Shown in pieces: positions 34,122-42,480 of a stretch of DNA of 64,000 nt. The stretch's first letter is position 1; every line of letters starts with the position of its first letter. The DNA is from Paraburkholderia tropica (GTDB lineage: Bacteria; Pseudomonadota; Gammaproteobacteria; Burkholderiales; Burkholderiaceae). The stretch is taken from contig NZ_FNZM01000006.1 of NCBI RefSeq assembly GCF_900109265.1, positions 124,001 through 188,000 of the forward strand. Direction: 5' to 3'. A program made the translations under genes and the position numbers. The notes under the pieces are model-generated. The model worked only from the letters and a program-made list of their open reading frames with translations. It did no database searches and was not told the DNA's origin.

Positions 34122-36353
34122 TCAGAACGTCGAGCGCAATCCCACCATCACGCTGCGCCCGCCTTCCGGCGCGATATCGCGCACGACCGAACTCGCGTAG
34201 CGCACGTCCTGGTTCGTCAGATTGTCGCCGCGCACATAGGCGAGCCAGTTCGTCGGACCGACGCGGAACTTGTACGTGAGGATCAGACCGAGCGTCGTGT
34301 AACCGCCGGTCGGCAGATCGTCCTCGGGAACGCGATGCTGTGCCCACGCATGCACGAGTTCCGCGCGCGCGCCGAACGGACCGTAGCCGTAATCGGCCGC
34401 CAGCGTCGCCCGCAGCGGCGCGATGCGCGGCAGCGCTGCGCCCGTATCGACATTGCGCGCGTGCGTGTAGTCCGCCGTAAACGCCACGTCCACGCGATGC
34501 GCGCCCTTCGCGAACACGCGCCACTTGCCGTCCAGCTCCACGCCGTAGAACTCCGCGCGCACGCCGCGATAGACGGCTTCGTTGAGCGCGTCGTCGGTGC
34601 CGGCGGGCACGACTTCGTCGTCATCGTCGACGAGGCGGCCCGTGTTGTACTCGGTCAGATAGTTGCGGAAGCGACTGTAGAACACGCCCGCGCTCGCCTT
34701 GTTCGGACCGCGTTCGAAGCGCAGCGACAGATCCGTCGAGACCGCCTTCTCTTTCTGCGCATCCGGATTGCCGATCAGATACTGGCCGGTCGCGTCGTGC
34801 GGCCCGTTCGCGTAAAGCTCGTAGAACGTCGGCGCGCGCTCCGTGTACGCGACGTTGCCCGCCAGCGACCATGCCGGTGCGAGCTGATAGAGCGCGCCCG
34901 CCGAGACGCTGCCCGCGTTGAAGTCGCGGCCCTGCGCGTTGGCGAAGCGCTCGTTGCCGTTGGGCGTGGGATCGAGCTTCACGTGTTCGAGACGCGCGCC
35001 CGCGCTGAGCTTCAGGCGCTGCGTCACCTGCCATTCTTCGAGACCGAACAGCGCGATGTTGGTGGTTTGCGTGGTCGGCACGAGCGCTTCGTCGCCGAGC
35101 GCCGAGAACGTGTTCTGACTCACCTGCACGCCGATCGCGCCTTCGAGCGGCCCGATCTTCTTGTGCCGCGCCTCAAGCCGCGCCTCATAGCCGTGATTGC
35201 GGAACGTCGTGCCCACTTCGCCGTTGTCGATTTCGCGATGCTCGTAATCGGTGTAGCCGAAATCGAACTTGAGCTGGCTGAACGGCCCGCTCAGATTGCG
35301 GATTTCCGACGCCACGGCGACGTGATCCTGATGCATGCGCAGACGCACGTCGTCTTCGGCGACCGAGCCGTAGTCGCTCTGGAAGCCGTTGTACGAAATG
35401 CCCGCGTAGCCGTCGGCCCACGTGTAGGAGGTGCCGACCGCGCCGCCGTGCCAGCGGCCGTCGCTGTTCGGGATGCTGCCGTAGGGCTCGTCGGCGCCGC
35501 CGTCGGCCGCCCGCTGCGCGGCGGAATGCGCGTAACCGGGAATGCGCTGATTGCTGGTGTCGCGATCGAAGGCGTCGACGTGGAAGGCGAACTGCCCGTT
35601 GCCCGCCTCGACCTGCGCCGCGCCCGCGCGCGCGTCGTTGGCGCCGCCGTAGCTCGCGTCGATGGCGCCCGTCACGCCCTGGATCGGCTCGCGCGGAATG
35701 CGGTTGTCGATGGTGTTGACCACGCCGCCGATCGCGTTGCCGCCGTACAGCAGCGCCGCCGGGCCGCGCACGATTTCCACGCGCTCGATCGACAACGGAT
35801 CCTGCGGCACGGCGTGATCGTACGAGAGCGACGAAGCGTCGTAGGCGGCCACGCCGTTTTGCAGCAGACGGATGCGGTCGCCGTCCATGCCGCGGATGAT
35901 CGGGCGACCGACCATCGGTCCGTAGGTGGTCGTCGAGACACCAGGTAGTCCGTTGAGCGTTTCGCCGAGCGAATTGGCCGCGCGCAGCGTGAGATCGTCG
36001 CCGCCGACCGAGGTAGCGGGCGAGATCAGGTCGCTGTCGCCAAGCGGATTGGCGGTGACGAACACCGGCGCGAGCGTGCTGCCGGTTGTCGTCGAGGCGT
36101 CGCTGTTGGCGTTCGACGTCTGCGCATGCACCAGCGCGCTCACGAGCGCCAGTGAAAGCGGCGTGAGGCGGGTGAGGTGCGAAAGCTGCGCGAACGGGGC
36201 GAAAGGCGTGAAGCGGCGCAGACGCGCGATCTGCGAAAGACGCTCCGCAAGCGATTCCACGCGCGAAGGGCAAGCGAAAGCGCCGCGAGGCTGGGCGCGC
36301 AGGCGCGCGGAACGCGGCTTCGAGGACGCGTCGGACTGGATGAAGGTGGCCAC
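34122..36353 (-). CDS. znuD: TonB-dependent receptor, ZnuD-like (probable zinc uptake)
   Basis: 743 aa outer-membrane receptor. The plug has ANPLGDSDLISPATSVGGDDL, VGRPIIRGMDGDRIRLLQNG and IERVEIVRGPAALLYGGNAIGGVVNTID. The barrel carries stretches I associate with Neisseria ZnuD (NQRIPGYAHS; ERAPTFYELYANGPHDATGQYLIGNPDAQKEKA) and ends in MVGLRSTF. A near-perfect Zur box lies upstream at 36498-36516, supporting zinc-repressed expression. The start is GTG at 36353; no ATG is available. This leaves about 60 polar, Arg-rich residues before the hydrophobic core LTPLSLALVSALVHAQ, an unusually long signal sequence, so the true start may be internal. The His-rich loops of the meningococcal protein are not evident. 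Confidence 0.83.
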   Translation of the reverse strand: MATFIQSDASSKPRSARLRAQPRGAFACPSRVESLAERLSQIARLRRFTPFAPFAQLSHLTRLTPLSLALVSALVHAQTSNANSDASTTTGSTLAPVFVTANPLGDSDLISPATSVGGDDLTLRAANSLGETLNGLPGVSTTTYGPMVGRPIIRGMDGDRIRLLQNGVAAYDASSLSYDHAVPQDPLSIERVEIVRGPAALLYGGNAIGGVVNTIDNRIPREPIQGVTGAIDASYGGANDARAGAAQVEAGNGQFAFHVDAFDRDTSNQRIPGYAHSAAQRAADGGADEPYGSIPNSDGRWHGGAVGTSYTWADGYAGISYNGFQSDYGSVAEDDVRLRMHQDHVAVASEIRNLSGPFSQLKFDFGYTDYEHREIDNGEVGTTFRNHGYEARLEARHKKIGPLEGAIGVQVSQNTFSALGDEALVPTTQTTNIALFGLEEWQVTQRLKLSAGARLEHVKLDPTPNGNERFANAQGRDFNAGSVSAGALYQLAPAWSLAGNVAYTERAPTFYELYANGPHDATGQYLIGNPDAQKEKAVSTDLSLRFERGPNKASAGVFYSRFRNYLTEYNTGRLVDDDDEVVPAGTDDALNEAVYRGVRAEFYGVELDGKWRVFAKGAHRVDVAFTADYTHARNVDTGAALPRIAPLRATLAADYGYGPFGARAELVHAWAQHRVPEDDLPTGGYTTLGLILTYKFRVGPTNWLAYVRGDNLTNQDVRYASSVVRDIAPEGGRSVMVGLRSTF

Positions 36354-36728
36354 GATGATTCTTGTTTGCGTCGTTGTCGGATCGTTGAAATAAGACGCGC
36401 GATGAAGCGCCCGTGAGGCGCAACGCGGTCGCGAAACCCCGTGGTCGGCGACCGCCGCGCAGCGAAGAAAATCGAAAGTGCTGTGAAAGCCGATGCGAAT
36501 GTTACGTTATAACATTGCCGATTGTGAAGAATTATTTCGACAGCCAGGCGAAAGACAGACGCGCTCCCTGCCTTCCTGCCAACGCAGCATTGAAGAACAA
36601 ATGCGAACAAATACCGACACGATGCGCGACGATCATGGGATTTACCGCTGCACCGCAAGCTTGCAAGCGCGTGTACGGAGAGGCATAGTGGCGCCATCGG
36701 GCCGCCGTCATGCCCCGAGGAGACCGCC
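36354..36728. other. 375-bp divergent promoter region with Zur box
   Basis: AT-rich intergenic DNA between the ZnuD-like receptor and the DUF6632 gene. The only strong element is the Zur box at 36498-36516. The plus-strand gene has its own GAGGAGA ribosome site just before 36729. No other gene is supported. Confidence 0.7.
36498..36516. promoter_or_regulatory. Zur box
   Basis: The 19 bases AATGTTACGTTATAACATT have perfect 7-bp inverted arms (AATGTTA/TAACATT). They fit the proteobacterial Zur consensus (RNTGTTATNNTATAACANY type). The box lies 145 bp upstream of the annotated receptor start and 213 bp upstream of the DUF6632 gene. Zinc-dependent repression of the receptor is expected, possibly of both divergent genes. 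Confidence 0.82.
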
Positions 36729-37139
36729 ATGGATCCACGCAACCGCCTGCGCTATCTGCGCGGCGTGCTGCTCGTCACGGGTGCGATCGCAATATTCGCG
36801 CTCTACCCGCTGATGATCGTCTGGCCCGCCGGCTGGGCCTGGCACACCGGGCACTCCGACTATCAGGCGATGATCGTCGGCATTTACGCGACGCTCGGCG
36901 TTTTTCTCGTGCGCGCCGCGCGCGATCCGCTGGCGAATTTGAGCCTGATCTGGTTCACGATCTGGTCGAGCGTCGTGCATGGCGCGATCATGGCCGTGCA
37001 GTCGCTGATGGCGCCGGAACATCGCGGCCATCTGCTCGGCGATGTTCCCGCGCTGTTCGCGATCGCCGCCGTTCTGGCCTGGCTGACGCCGCGCGCCGCG
37101 CCGTCCCGCGCGCGCGCCGTGGCCGGGGAGCCGGTCTGA
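36729..37139 (+). CDS. DUF6632-family membrane protein
   Basis: 136 aa small inner-membrane protein. Four hydrophobic segments are visible: LLVTGAIAIFALYPLMIVW, YQAMIVGIYATLGVFLV, LSLIWFTIWSSVVHGAIM and LLGDVPALFAIAAVLAWL. The pattern RLRYLRGVLL...YPLMIVWPAGWAWH...NLSLIWFTIWSSVVHG matches the uncharacterised family I know as DUF6632. The start ATG at 36729 has GAGGAGA seven bases upstream. It is divergent from the ZnuD-like receptor across a Zur-box region, so zinc-linked control is conceivable but unproven. The function is unknown. Confidence 0.75.
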   Translation: MDPRNRLRYLRGVLLVTGAIAIFALYPLMIVWPAGWAWHTGHSDYQAMIVGIYATLGVFLVRAARDPLANLSLIWFTIWSSVVHGAIMAVQSLMAPEHRGHLLGDVPALFAIAAVLAWLTPRAAPSRARAVAGEPV

Positions 37140-37336
37140 AGCGCCCCGCCGCGCGCGGGCAGCGCAGCGAATTGCCGCAGTGCTCAACTTTCGGGCCGCC
37201 ATGCCGACAAACAGATAGATGCCGTACCAGCACCGCGCGGCGGCGCGCGACATCTCGCGCCGCCGCGTATCGAGACGCCGGGGCGCGCATCGTCCGATTC
37301 GCCCGGCTCGTCCGATTTACCCGATTGCTTCCGAAC

Positions 37337-37642
37337 ATGTCCCGCCTTCCCTACCTCCGGTCCGCGCTGGCCTTCGGCCTGGCGCTCGGCTTCGCGCTGC
37401 TCGCCCCAACCGGCGGCGCCGAACCCGTGCCGGCCTCCTCCATGGTTGTAAGCCTCGTCGTGCAGCAGAGTTGTCTGATCAGCGCGAGCGAGGGTGTGAG
37501 CGCGACTGCGCCCGCGGTCAGTTGTCTGCACGGCGAGCCGTATCTGGTCTCGCAATCCGAAGCGCCGGCCATGCAGCTGGCGTCGGCGGTGCAGTTCGAT
37601 TCGCAGCGGTCGTCGCGGGCATTCTGGACGGTGACGTTTTAA
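37337..37642 (+). CDS. small secreted protein resembling a shortened spore-coat-U/Csu pilin
   Basis: 101 aa. A signal peptide runs to about residue 28 (LAFGLALGFALLAPTGGA-EP). The mature part is only about 73 residues but shares three landmarks with SCPU pilins. These are a strand with cysteine (MVVSLVVQQSCLISAS; compare FNVTLTLQANCAIAA in the pilin at 41944-42480), a second cysteine followed by a G/T-x-PY turn (VSCLHGEPYLVS; compare VTCTNTTPYNVG), and a terminal strand WTVTF (compare TATVYF). The cysteines are 17 residues apart, not 29. The gene is convergent with the pilus operon, 57 bp from the tip gene. The ribosome site is weak. I infer a relation to the pilus but cannot assign a function; coincidence is possible. 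Confidence 0.5.
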   Translation: MSRLPYLRSALAFGLALGFALLAPTGGAEPVPASSMVVSLVVQQSCLISASEGVSATAPAVSCLHGEPYLVSQSEAPAMQLASAVQFDSQRSSRAFWTVTF

Positions 37643-37699
37643 CGGTCCGCAGACGCCGCCGCGCGTGTCGCGATCCGCGTCTTATCCGGCCCCATCCGC

Positions 37700-38659
37700 T
37701 CAAAAATAGATCGTCGCCGTAATCGTGTCGCTATAGCTTCCCGGCGCGGGCGTGGTCTGTGACGGCACGCGCCCGTACACCGTGAACACCTGCTGCGTCC
37801 CGCTTCCCGTTCCGGCCGCCGTCGCGGTGCTCCCCGTGCCGTCGCCCCACGCGCTGCTATAGCCCGAATCCAGATAGAGCTGATAACTCACCGATCCGCC
37901 GCCTCCGGAGCGCGCCATCGTGCGCGCCGCGACATTGCCGCTCGAGCCGCTGTTGAGCGCGATCTTGAACGCATCGCCGTTCGTGCATTGCGCCGTGATC
38001 GAGCCGTTCGCGCGCAACGCCGAACTCAGCACGCCCGCTGAACCGAACGCCACATTCGTCGCGCTGATGTTGCAGTTGTTGATGACCGTGGCCGTCGACG
38101 AAAACGCAAACGTGCCTTGCGTCGCGGTCAGCGTGGCGCAGGTCGGTGCGATCAGTGTGTAGAAGCCGTAATTGATCGACGTCGTATTGCCGCCGAAGCT
38201 CTGCGTATAGACCGTGCTCGCATTGTTCACGGTCGGCACCGTCGGTTGCGCCGACGCGATCTGTCCATAGACGGTGACGGTCGTACTCAACGAGGTCCCG
38301 CTCGGCTTGCTCATCGTGAGCGAGATCGGCGTGCCGTTCGAATAAATCGATCCCCAGATCTGCGTGTGACCGGCATCGCGATAGAGGTCGTAGTTCATCG
38401 AATTCGTGCCGTTCGTGAGCGCGCGCGGACTCGTTCCGCCGAGGTTGAGGCACACGAGCACATCGGGCGTGAGCGTGATGGCGGACCACGTGCAGGTCAC
38501 GCTGATCGTGCTCGTGGTGGTGAACGTCGTGCCCGCGATCGGGCTCACGTTGCCGAACGACACCGGCGTGGCCGTCGCCGTGCACGCCTCGGCGTGTGCG
38601 CCGCGCGCCGCGAAGCCAAGCGTCAGGCACAGCGCGAGCATCATCAACAGGCGTCTCAT
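37700..38659 (-). CDS. archaic (Csu-type) pilus tip adhesin, two SCPU domains
   Basis: 319 aa secreted protein with a signal peptide (MRRLLMMLALCLTLGFAARGAHA) and two consecutive spore-coat-U domains. The first spans about 24-180 (CTATATPVSFGNVSPIAG; VTCTW; YGQIASAQPTVP), the second about 188-319 (CATLTATQGTFAFSS; NNCNISATNVAFGS; QVFTVYGRVPSQTTPAPGSYSDTITATIYF). In Acinetobacter Csu pili the two-domain subunit CsuE is the tip adhesin. The same place at the operon end and the doubled domain support that role. The start ATG at 38659 overlaps the usher stop as ATGA. It is the last gene of the operon. Confidence 0.85.
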   Translation of the reverse strand: MRRLLMMLALCLTLGFAARGAHAEACTATATPVSFGNVSPIAGTTFTTTSTISVTCTWSAITLTPDVLVCLNLGGTSPRALTNGTNSMNYDLYRDAGHTQIWGSIYSNGTPISLTMSKPSGTSLSTTVTVYGQIASAQPTVPTVNNASTVYTQSFGGNTTSINYGFYTLIAPTCATLTATQGTFAFSSTATVINNCNISATNVAFGSAGVLSSALRANGSITAQCTNGDAFKIALNSGSSGNVAARTMARSGGGGSVSYQLYLDSGYSSAWGDGTGSTATAAGTGSGTQQVFTVYGRVPSQTTPAPGSYSDTITATIYF

Positions 38660-41025
38660 GGCGGCGTTCCCGCGCCACCGGCGCCCGACAGCGGACACAC
38701 CAGCGGCCCGATGGTTTGCAGCGTCTCGCCCTTGCCGGCCTGCCACGCAAACGCAACTTCGCAATGCCTGTCACCGCTTTGAATCTGCAGATGGTTGTCC
38801 GATGACAGTCCGTCGACGAAGGTGATGCCGTCGTAACCCACGATGGTGTCGTGGCCGCTTTCCACGTGATGCACGCGCGCGCCCGCGGGCAAGGGCTTGC
38901 CGTCGGCGTCGTGAACGATGATCGACGCCGCGCGATAACGCGTCACCGTGAAATGCGCGAGCACGCCCGATTGCGCTTGCGGCACGATGTCCTTCGACGT
39001 GTCGGCGATGCGCGCGTCGGCCGGCAGATTCATCGTGTCGATGGCGAGCTCGTTGTGCTGATACGCGTTGAGATCGGGAATCAGCAGATGGCCGCCGCCG
39101 TCCGTCAAGCCGATCACGCGATTCTCGTGCAGCACGGGAATGCCCGCGACGCCATCGGTCGACACGAGCGCGAAACCGTCGTCGATACGGCGCGCGGGTT
39201 CGACCGTGCCGTCCATCAGCACGAGCGAGCCGGTCAGGTCGAGCGAGCCGATCGTCTGGTTGCCCACCTGCTGCACGGCGGCCGTCGCTTCGCCGTAGCG
39301 GCCGAGATATTGCAGCTGGCCCTGGCGGAACTGCGTCGAGCCCGTGCCGCCGTTCTGTACGCCCCAGCCCCAGCCGCCGCTGTAATCGGGCGGCTGCAGC
39401 GCGTTGACGTTCCACGTGGACGCGCCGTCCTGGCGGCCGACGGTCGCGTTGATCGACGTGTTGTGGCCGAGTCCGATGCTCGCCGAGAGCAGCACGCCGC
39501 GCGAATCGCGCTGACGAAAGTCCTGGTACGCGCTCAGGTTCAGCGACACCAGATTGCCGAAGTTGAAGGTCCACGACACCGAGCCGATCTGCGAAACCGG
39601 CGCCGAGGGAATCTTGTAGCCGATATAGCTCACCGAAAACGTCTGGTTGCGCAGGAAGGGAATCGCGAGCGTCACGCGGTCGGTCGTGGTCGGAATGGGC
39701 GTGCCGTCGCGCGCGGCGAGATCGCCGTAATTGCCGAACGCGCGAATCGATTGCGCGTCGATCGAAAAACGTGGCGACACGAACTGATAGCCGATGCTCA
39801 ACTGCGTGCCCGAGAGCTTGCCCACGCTGCCCGACACCGACCCGTTGAGCACGCCCGCCGTGCCGAGTCCGAACAACGCGCCGCCGCCCGCGTTGAAGAG
39901 ACCCGGCGTGGTTTCGCCGTGCGCTTCGAGCGTGAGGTGATCGTTCACGCCATGACGCCACGACGCGCTCACGGCGGGCCGCGAATCGTAATCGAACGAA
40001 TCGAGCCCGTAATTGCGGCGCAAAAAGCCCGCTTCGAACGAATAGCTCGAGAGGCCCGTCGCCATCAGCCGCGTATCCACGTAGAGCGGCACCGAGGCCG
40101 AAATCGTGCGGCCGAGCGCATCGTGCGTGATGACCGTGGCCTGGCCCGCGCCCGTGATGCCCGGCACATCGTTGATGATGAACGGCCCGCTCGGCACCGT
40201 GCCCGAATACTGCCGCACGCTGTTGATGTACAGATCGACCGAGGTCGGCACCACGGCGCTGCCCGGCAGCGCGGGCACGGGAAACGTCACGAGGTCGGGG
40301 CGCAGCGCGAAGTTGCTGCGCCACTGGAAGCCGGCGATGCGGATCGCGCGCGTCCACGCAAGCGAGGACGTGATCGTGTCGCCGAACTGCGTGGTGCTCA
40401 AATTCGCGGGATTCGACATGCTCCACGAGGTGTCGTAGCGCACGTACTCGTCGCGGTCGCGATAGAAGTACGCCACGCCCGTGTTGCTGAACACGCCGTG
40501 CGGATCGAAGTAGCGCTCCTCGCTCCAGAGCGCGAATTCGTTCGCCGAGCCGGTCTGCGCGAACGCGTCGTAGTTGAACACGAGGCCGCGCGCGGACGTG
40601 GCGTTCGGCGTGGCCGCGACATCGCGCGTGTCGAACTGGAAGGGCTTGCGGATGGCGTTGGGAATCTGCAGATCGAGGCTCTGGCGCGTGGGATCGTAGC
40701 GATAACGCAGGCCCGGCAGCGAGTCGAGATCGACGCTCGCATCGGGCGCGATGCGCAGTTGCGCCGTGTCCACGCCCACGGCGTCGAGGTCCTGGCCGCT
40801 CGCGAACAGATGCCCGCCCAGTTGCCGGAAATGAACGATCTGGGTCGTGCGCTGGCCGTTCACATCGACTTCGAGATAGAGGTCACGCGTGTCCTGCGCG
40901 CCCGCATTGATCAACTGCCCCTGCGCATGCGCAGCGGCGCTGAGGAATGCGAACGCCACGGCGGCCGCCACGACCGCCATGCGCCTCGCCCGGCCATGAC
41001 GGGACGCGCCTCGAATTCGTTTCAT
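38656..41025 (-). CDS. archaic chaperone-usher pilus outer-membrane usher
   Basis: 789 aa outer-membrane usher that translocates and orders pilus subunits. The signal peptide ends AAAHAQ. An N-terminal periplasmic domain runs to about 130, then the 24-strand barrel with FIINDVPGITGAGQATVITHDALGR (plug region) and VGNQTIGSLDLTGSLVLMDG. C-terminal Ig-like domains hold the VPQAQSGVLAHFTVTRYRAASI and HCEVAFAWQAGKGE regions. The SGPFIINDVP and ALG(R)TISASVPLYVD patterns are of the FimD family, gamma-4/sigma archaic branch. The start ATG at 41025 lies 130 bp downstream of the chaperone stop. The stop is coupled to the tip adhesin. Confidence 0.9.
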   Translation of the reverse strand: MKRIRGASRHGRARRMAVVAAAVAFAFLSAAAHAQGQLINAGAQDTRDLYLEVDVNGQRTTQIVHFRQLGGHLFASGQDLDAVGVDTAQLRIAPDASVDLDSLPGLRYRYDPTRQSLDLQIPNAIRKPFQFDTRDVAATPNATSARGLVFNYDAFAQTGSANEFALWSEERYFDPHGVFSNTGVAYFYRDRDEYVRYDTSWSMSNPANLSTTQFGDTITSSLAWTRAIRIAGFQWRSNFALRPDLVTFPVPALPGSAVVPTSVDLYINSVRQYSGTVPSGPFIINDVPGITGAGQATVITHDALGRTISASVPLYVDTRLMATGLSSYSFEAGFLRRNYGLDSFDYDSRPAVSASWRHGVNDHLTLEAHGETTPGLFNAGGGALFGLGTAGVLNGSVSGSVGKLSGTQLSIGYQFVSPRFSIDAQSIRAFGNYGDLAARDGTPIPTTTDRVTLAIPFLRNQTFSVSYIGYKIPSAPVSQIGSVSWTFNFGNLVSLNLSAYQDFRQRDSRGVLLSASIGLGHNTSINATVGRQDGASTWNVNALQPPDYSGGWGWGVQNGGTGSTQFRQGQLQYLGRYGEATAAVQQVGNQTIGSLDLTGSLVLMDGTVEPARRIDDGFALVSTDGVAGIPVLHENRVIGLTDGGGHLLIPDLNAYQHNELAIDTMNLPADARIADTSKDIVPQAQSGVLAHFTVTRYRAASIIVHDADGKPLPAGARVHHVESGHDTIVGYDGITFVDGLSSDNHLQIQSGDRHCEVAFAWQAGKGETLQTIGPLVCPLSGAGGAGTPP

Positions 41026-41155
41026 TCTGCGTCGTTCGTTTCATGTCTTCCGGCCCGCGCCTTGCGGCGACATACGGCCTCCTCCTTCACTGCGGCCCGC
41101 GCGCGCCTCCCGAGCGGCGCGCAGCCGTTCCCTGCCCTGATCGCGCGAAACGCGC

Positions 41156-41947
41156 TCATCCACCCTGCTCGATCGCCACCGCGCCTTCCACCGGCTGCGT
41201 GTTGACCGTGGCGCGCACCTTCATGCGGCCGATCTTCGCGTCGGGCGGCACCGGCACGTTCCACTGCCGGCCCTGATGCCCGAGCGCGTAGCCGAGCAGC
41301 CCGTGCGTGACGTCCCAGCTATGGCCCGAGTCGTCGAAAAGCTGCACCGCCGAAATCTGCGCGCGCCGCTGGCCTGCGTTGTCGGCGCGCAGCGCATAAC
41401 CGTGCGCGCCGTGCACGAGCCGCCACGTCAACGCAGGCGGCGCCATGCCGCCGCGCGGCTCGACGAACACCGGCACCGAATAGCGCAGGCGGATCGTCAC
41501 GCCGTCCGCGTTCGCCGTGCCCGGCGCGGGCAATTCGTCGATCAGCAGGCGGTAGCTCAGTTCGGCGTTCGCGTTCTCCGCCGTTGCGGGCGCGCTCGCG
41601 CCGCTCGCCGCGTTCGCCACATTCGCGGCGCCTGCCGGATTCACGCGCACGAGCCGCACGAGTTGATCGCCATGCGGCGCGATCTCGATGAGCGGCGGAC
41701 TGGCGATGACGTCGGCGGTGGGCGTGAGCACGTCGTCGCCGTCCGCCTGGGTCCAGTGGAACACGCGCACCTGGCCGTAAAGCGGCGTATCGCCGGGATT
41801 TCGCAGCGTGAGTCCGGTGGCGTTCTCGCTCGCGGAGAACTCGATCGTCACCGGCGAGATCTGCAATGTGGCCGCGAATGCGCCGCCTGCGAACGCCCAC
41901 AGCCACGCCGCCGCGAACGCGGCACAACCCGCCCGGCGCGCGCTCAA
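41156..41947 (-). CDS. archaic pilus periplasmic chaperone
   Basis: 263 aa periplasmic chaperone. The signal peptide (AAFAAAWLWAFAGGAFA) is followed by the PapD-like N-terminal Ig domain (LQISPVTIEFSASENATGLTLRNPGDTPLYGQVRVFHWTQADGDDVLTPT) with the archaic-type loop, then FRLLIDELP-like LSYRLLIDELPAPG and RLRYSVPVFVEP. It stabilises pilus subunits by donor-strand complementation before hand-over to the usher. The start is TTG at 41947, overlapping the pilin stop (TTGA); no ATG is available in frame upstream, so translation is probably coupled to the pilin. An Ala/Asn-rich insert (NVANAASGASAPATAENANA) lies before the RLLIDE motif and is longer than usual. Confidence 0.87.
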   Translation of the reverse strand: MSARRAGCAAFAAAWLWAFAGGAFAATLQISPVTIEFSASENATGLTLRNPGDTPLYGQVRVFHWTQADGDDVLTPTADVIASPPLIEIAPHGDQLVRLVRVNPAGAANVANAASGASAPATAENANAELSYRLLIDELPAPGTANADGVTIRLRYSVPVFVEPRGGMAPPALTWRLVHGAHGYALRADNAGQRRAQISAVQLFDDSGHSWDVTHGLLGYALGHQGRQWNVPVPPDAKIGRMKVRATVNTQPVEGAVAIEQGG

Positions 41948-42480
41948 AAGTAGACCGTCGCGGTGACCGTGGTCTGGTAGGTGTCCGGTTTCGGCGTGGT
42001 TTGCGCCGGCACCTGGCCGTACACCGTGAGCGTTTGCGCCGAGCCGGTGCCCGTGCCGGCCACCGTGTTGGTGCCCTGCGTGTTGCCCCAGATCGTCGTG
42101 CGGCCCGCATCCTGATAGAGCTGAAAGCCGACGGTGGTCGTGGTGTTGCCGGTGGCCGTGCCCGCCATCAAGCGGCTCGCGACCGTGGACCCGGTGACGT
42201 TGCCGCCGTCGAGGCCGACGTTATAGGGCGTCGTGTTCGTGCAGGTGACGCTCAGCGTGGTCTGCTGGTTGATGGCCGTGGACAGCACGCCGTTCGTGCC
42301 GAAGGCCAGCGGATTGGCGGCGATCGCGCAGTTCGCCTGCAGCGTGAGCGTGACGTTGAAGGTGGCCGTGGCGGTGCCGTTGGAATACACGGCGGCGTCG
42401 GCCAGCGGCACGAAAGGCACCACGGGCAAGCCTGCAAGCGCCAAGCCGAGCGCGGCGGAACGGAGATTTTTGCGTTTCAT
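41944..42480 (-). CDS. archaic pilus major subunit (spore coat protein U domain)
   Basis: 178 aa secreted pilin of the CsuA/B type. The signal peptide runs to about residue 29 (PLADA-AV). A single SCPU domain follows, with FNVTLTLQANCAIAANPLAFGTNG, SVTCTNTTPYNVGLDGG, GFQLYQDAGRTTIWG and YGQVPAQTTPKPDTYQTTVTATVYF. The cysteines at 51 and 80 form the expected disulfide. The ribosome site AGGAG precedes the ATG at 42480. It is the first gene of a four-gene operon (pilin, chaperone, usher, tip). Csu of Acinetobacter has three additional or duplicated subunits; here one shaft subunit seems to suffice. Confidence 0.9.
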   Translation of the reverse strand: MKRKNLRSAALGLALAGLPVVPFVPLADAAVYSNGTATATFNVTLTLQANCAIAANPLAFGTNGVLSTAINQQTTLSVTCTNTTPYNVGLDGGNVTGSTVASRLMAGTATGNTTTTVGFQLYQDAGRTTIWGNTQGTNTVAGTGTGSAQTLTVYGQVPAQTTPKPDTYQTTVTATVYF

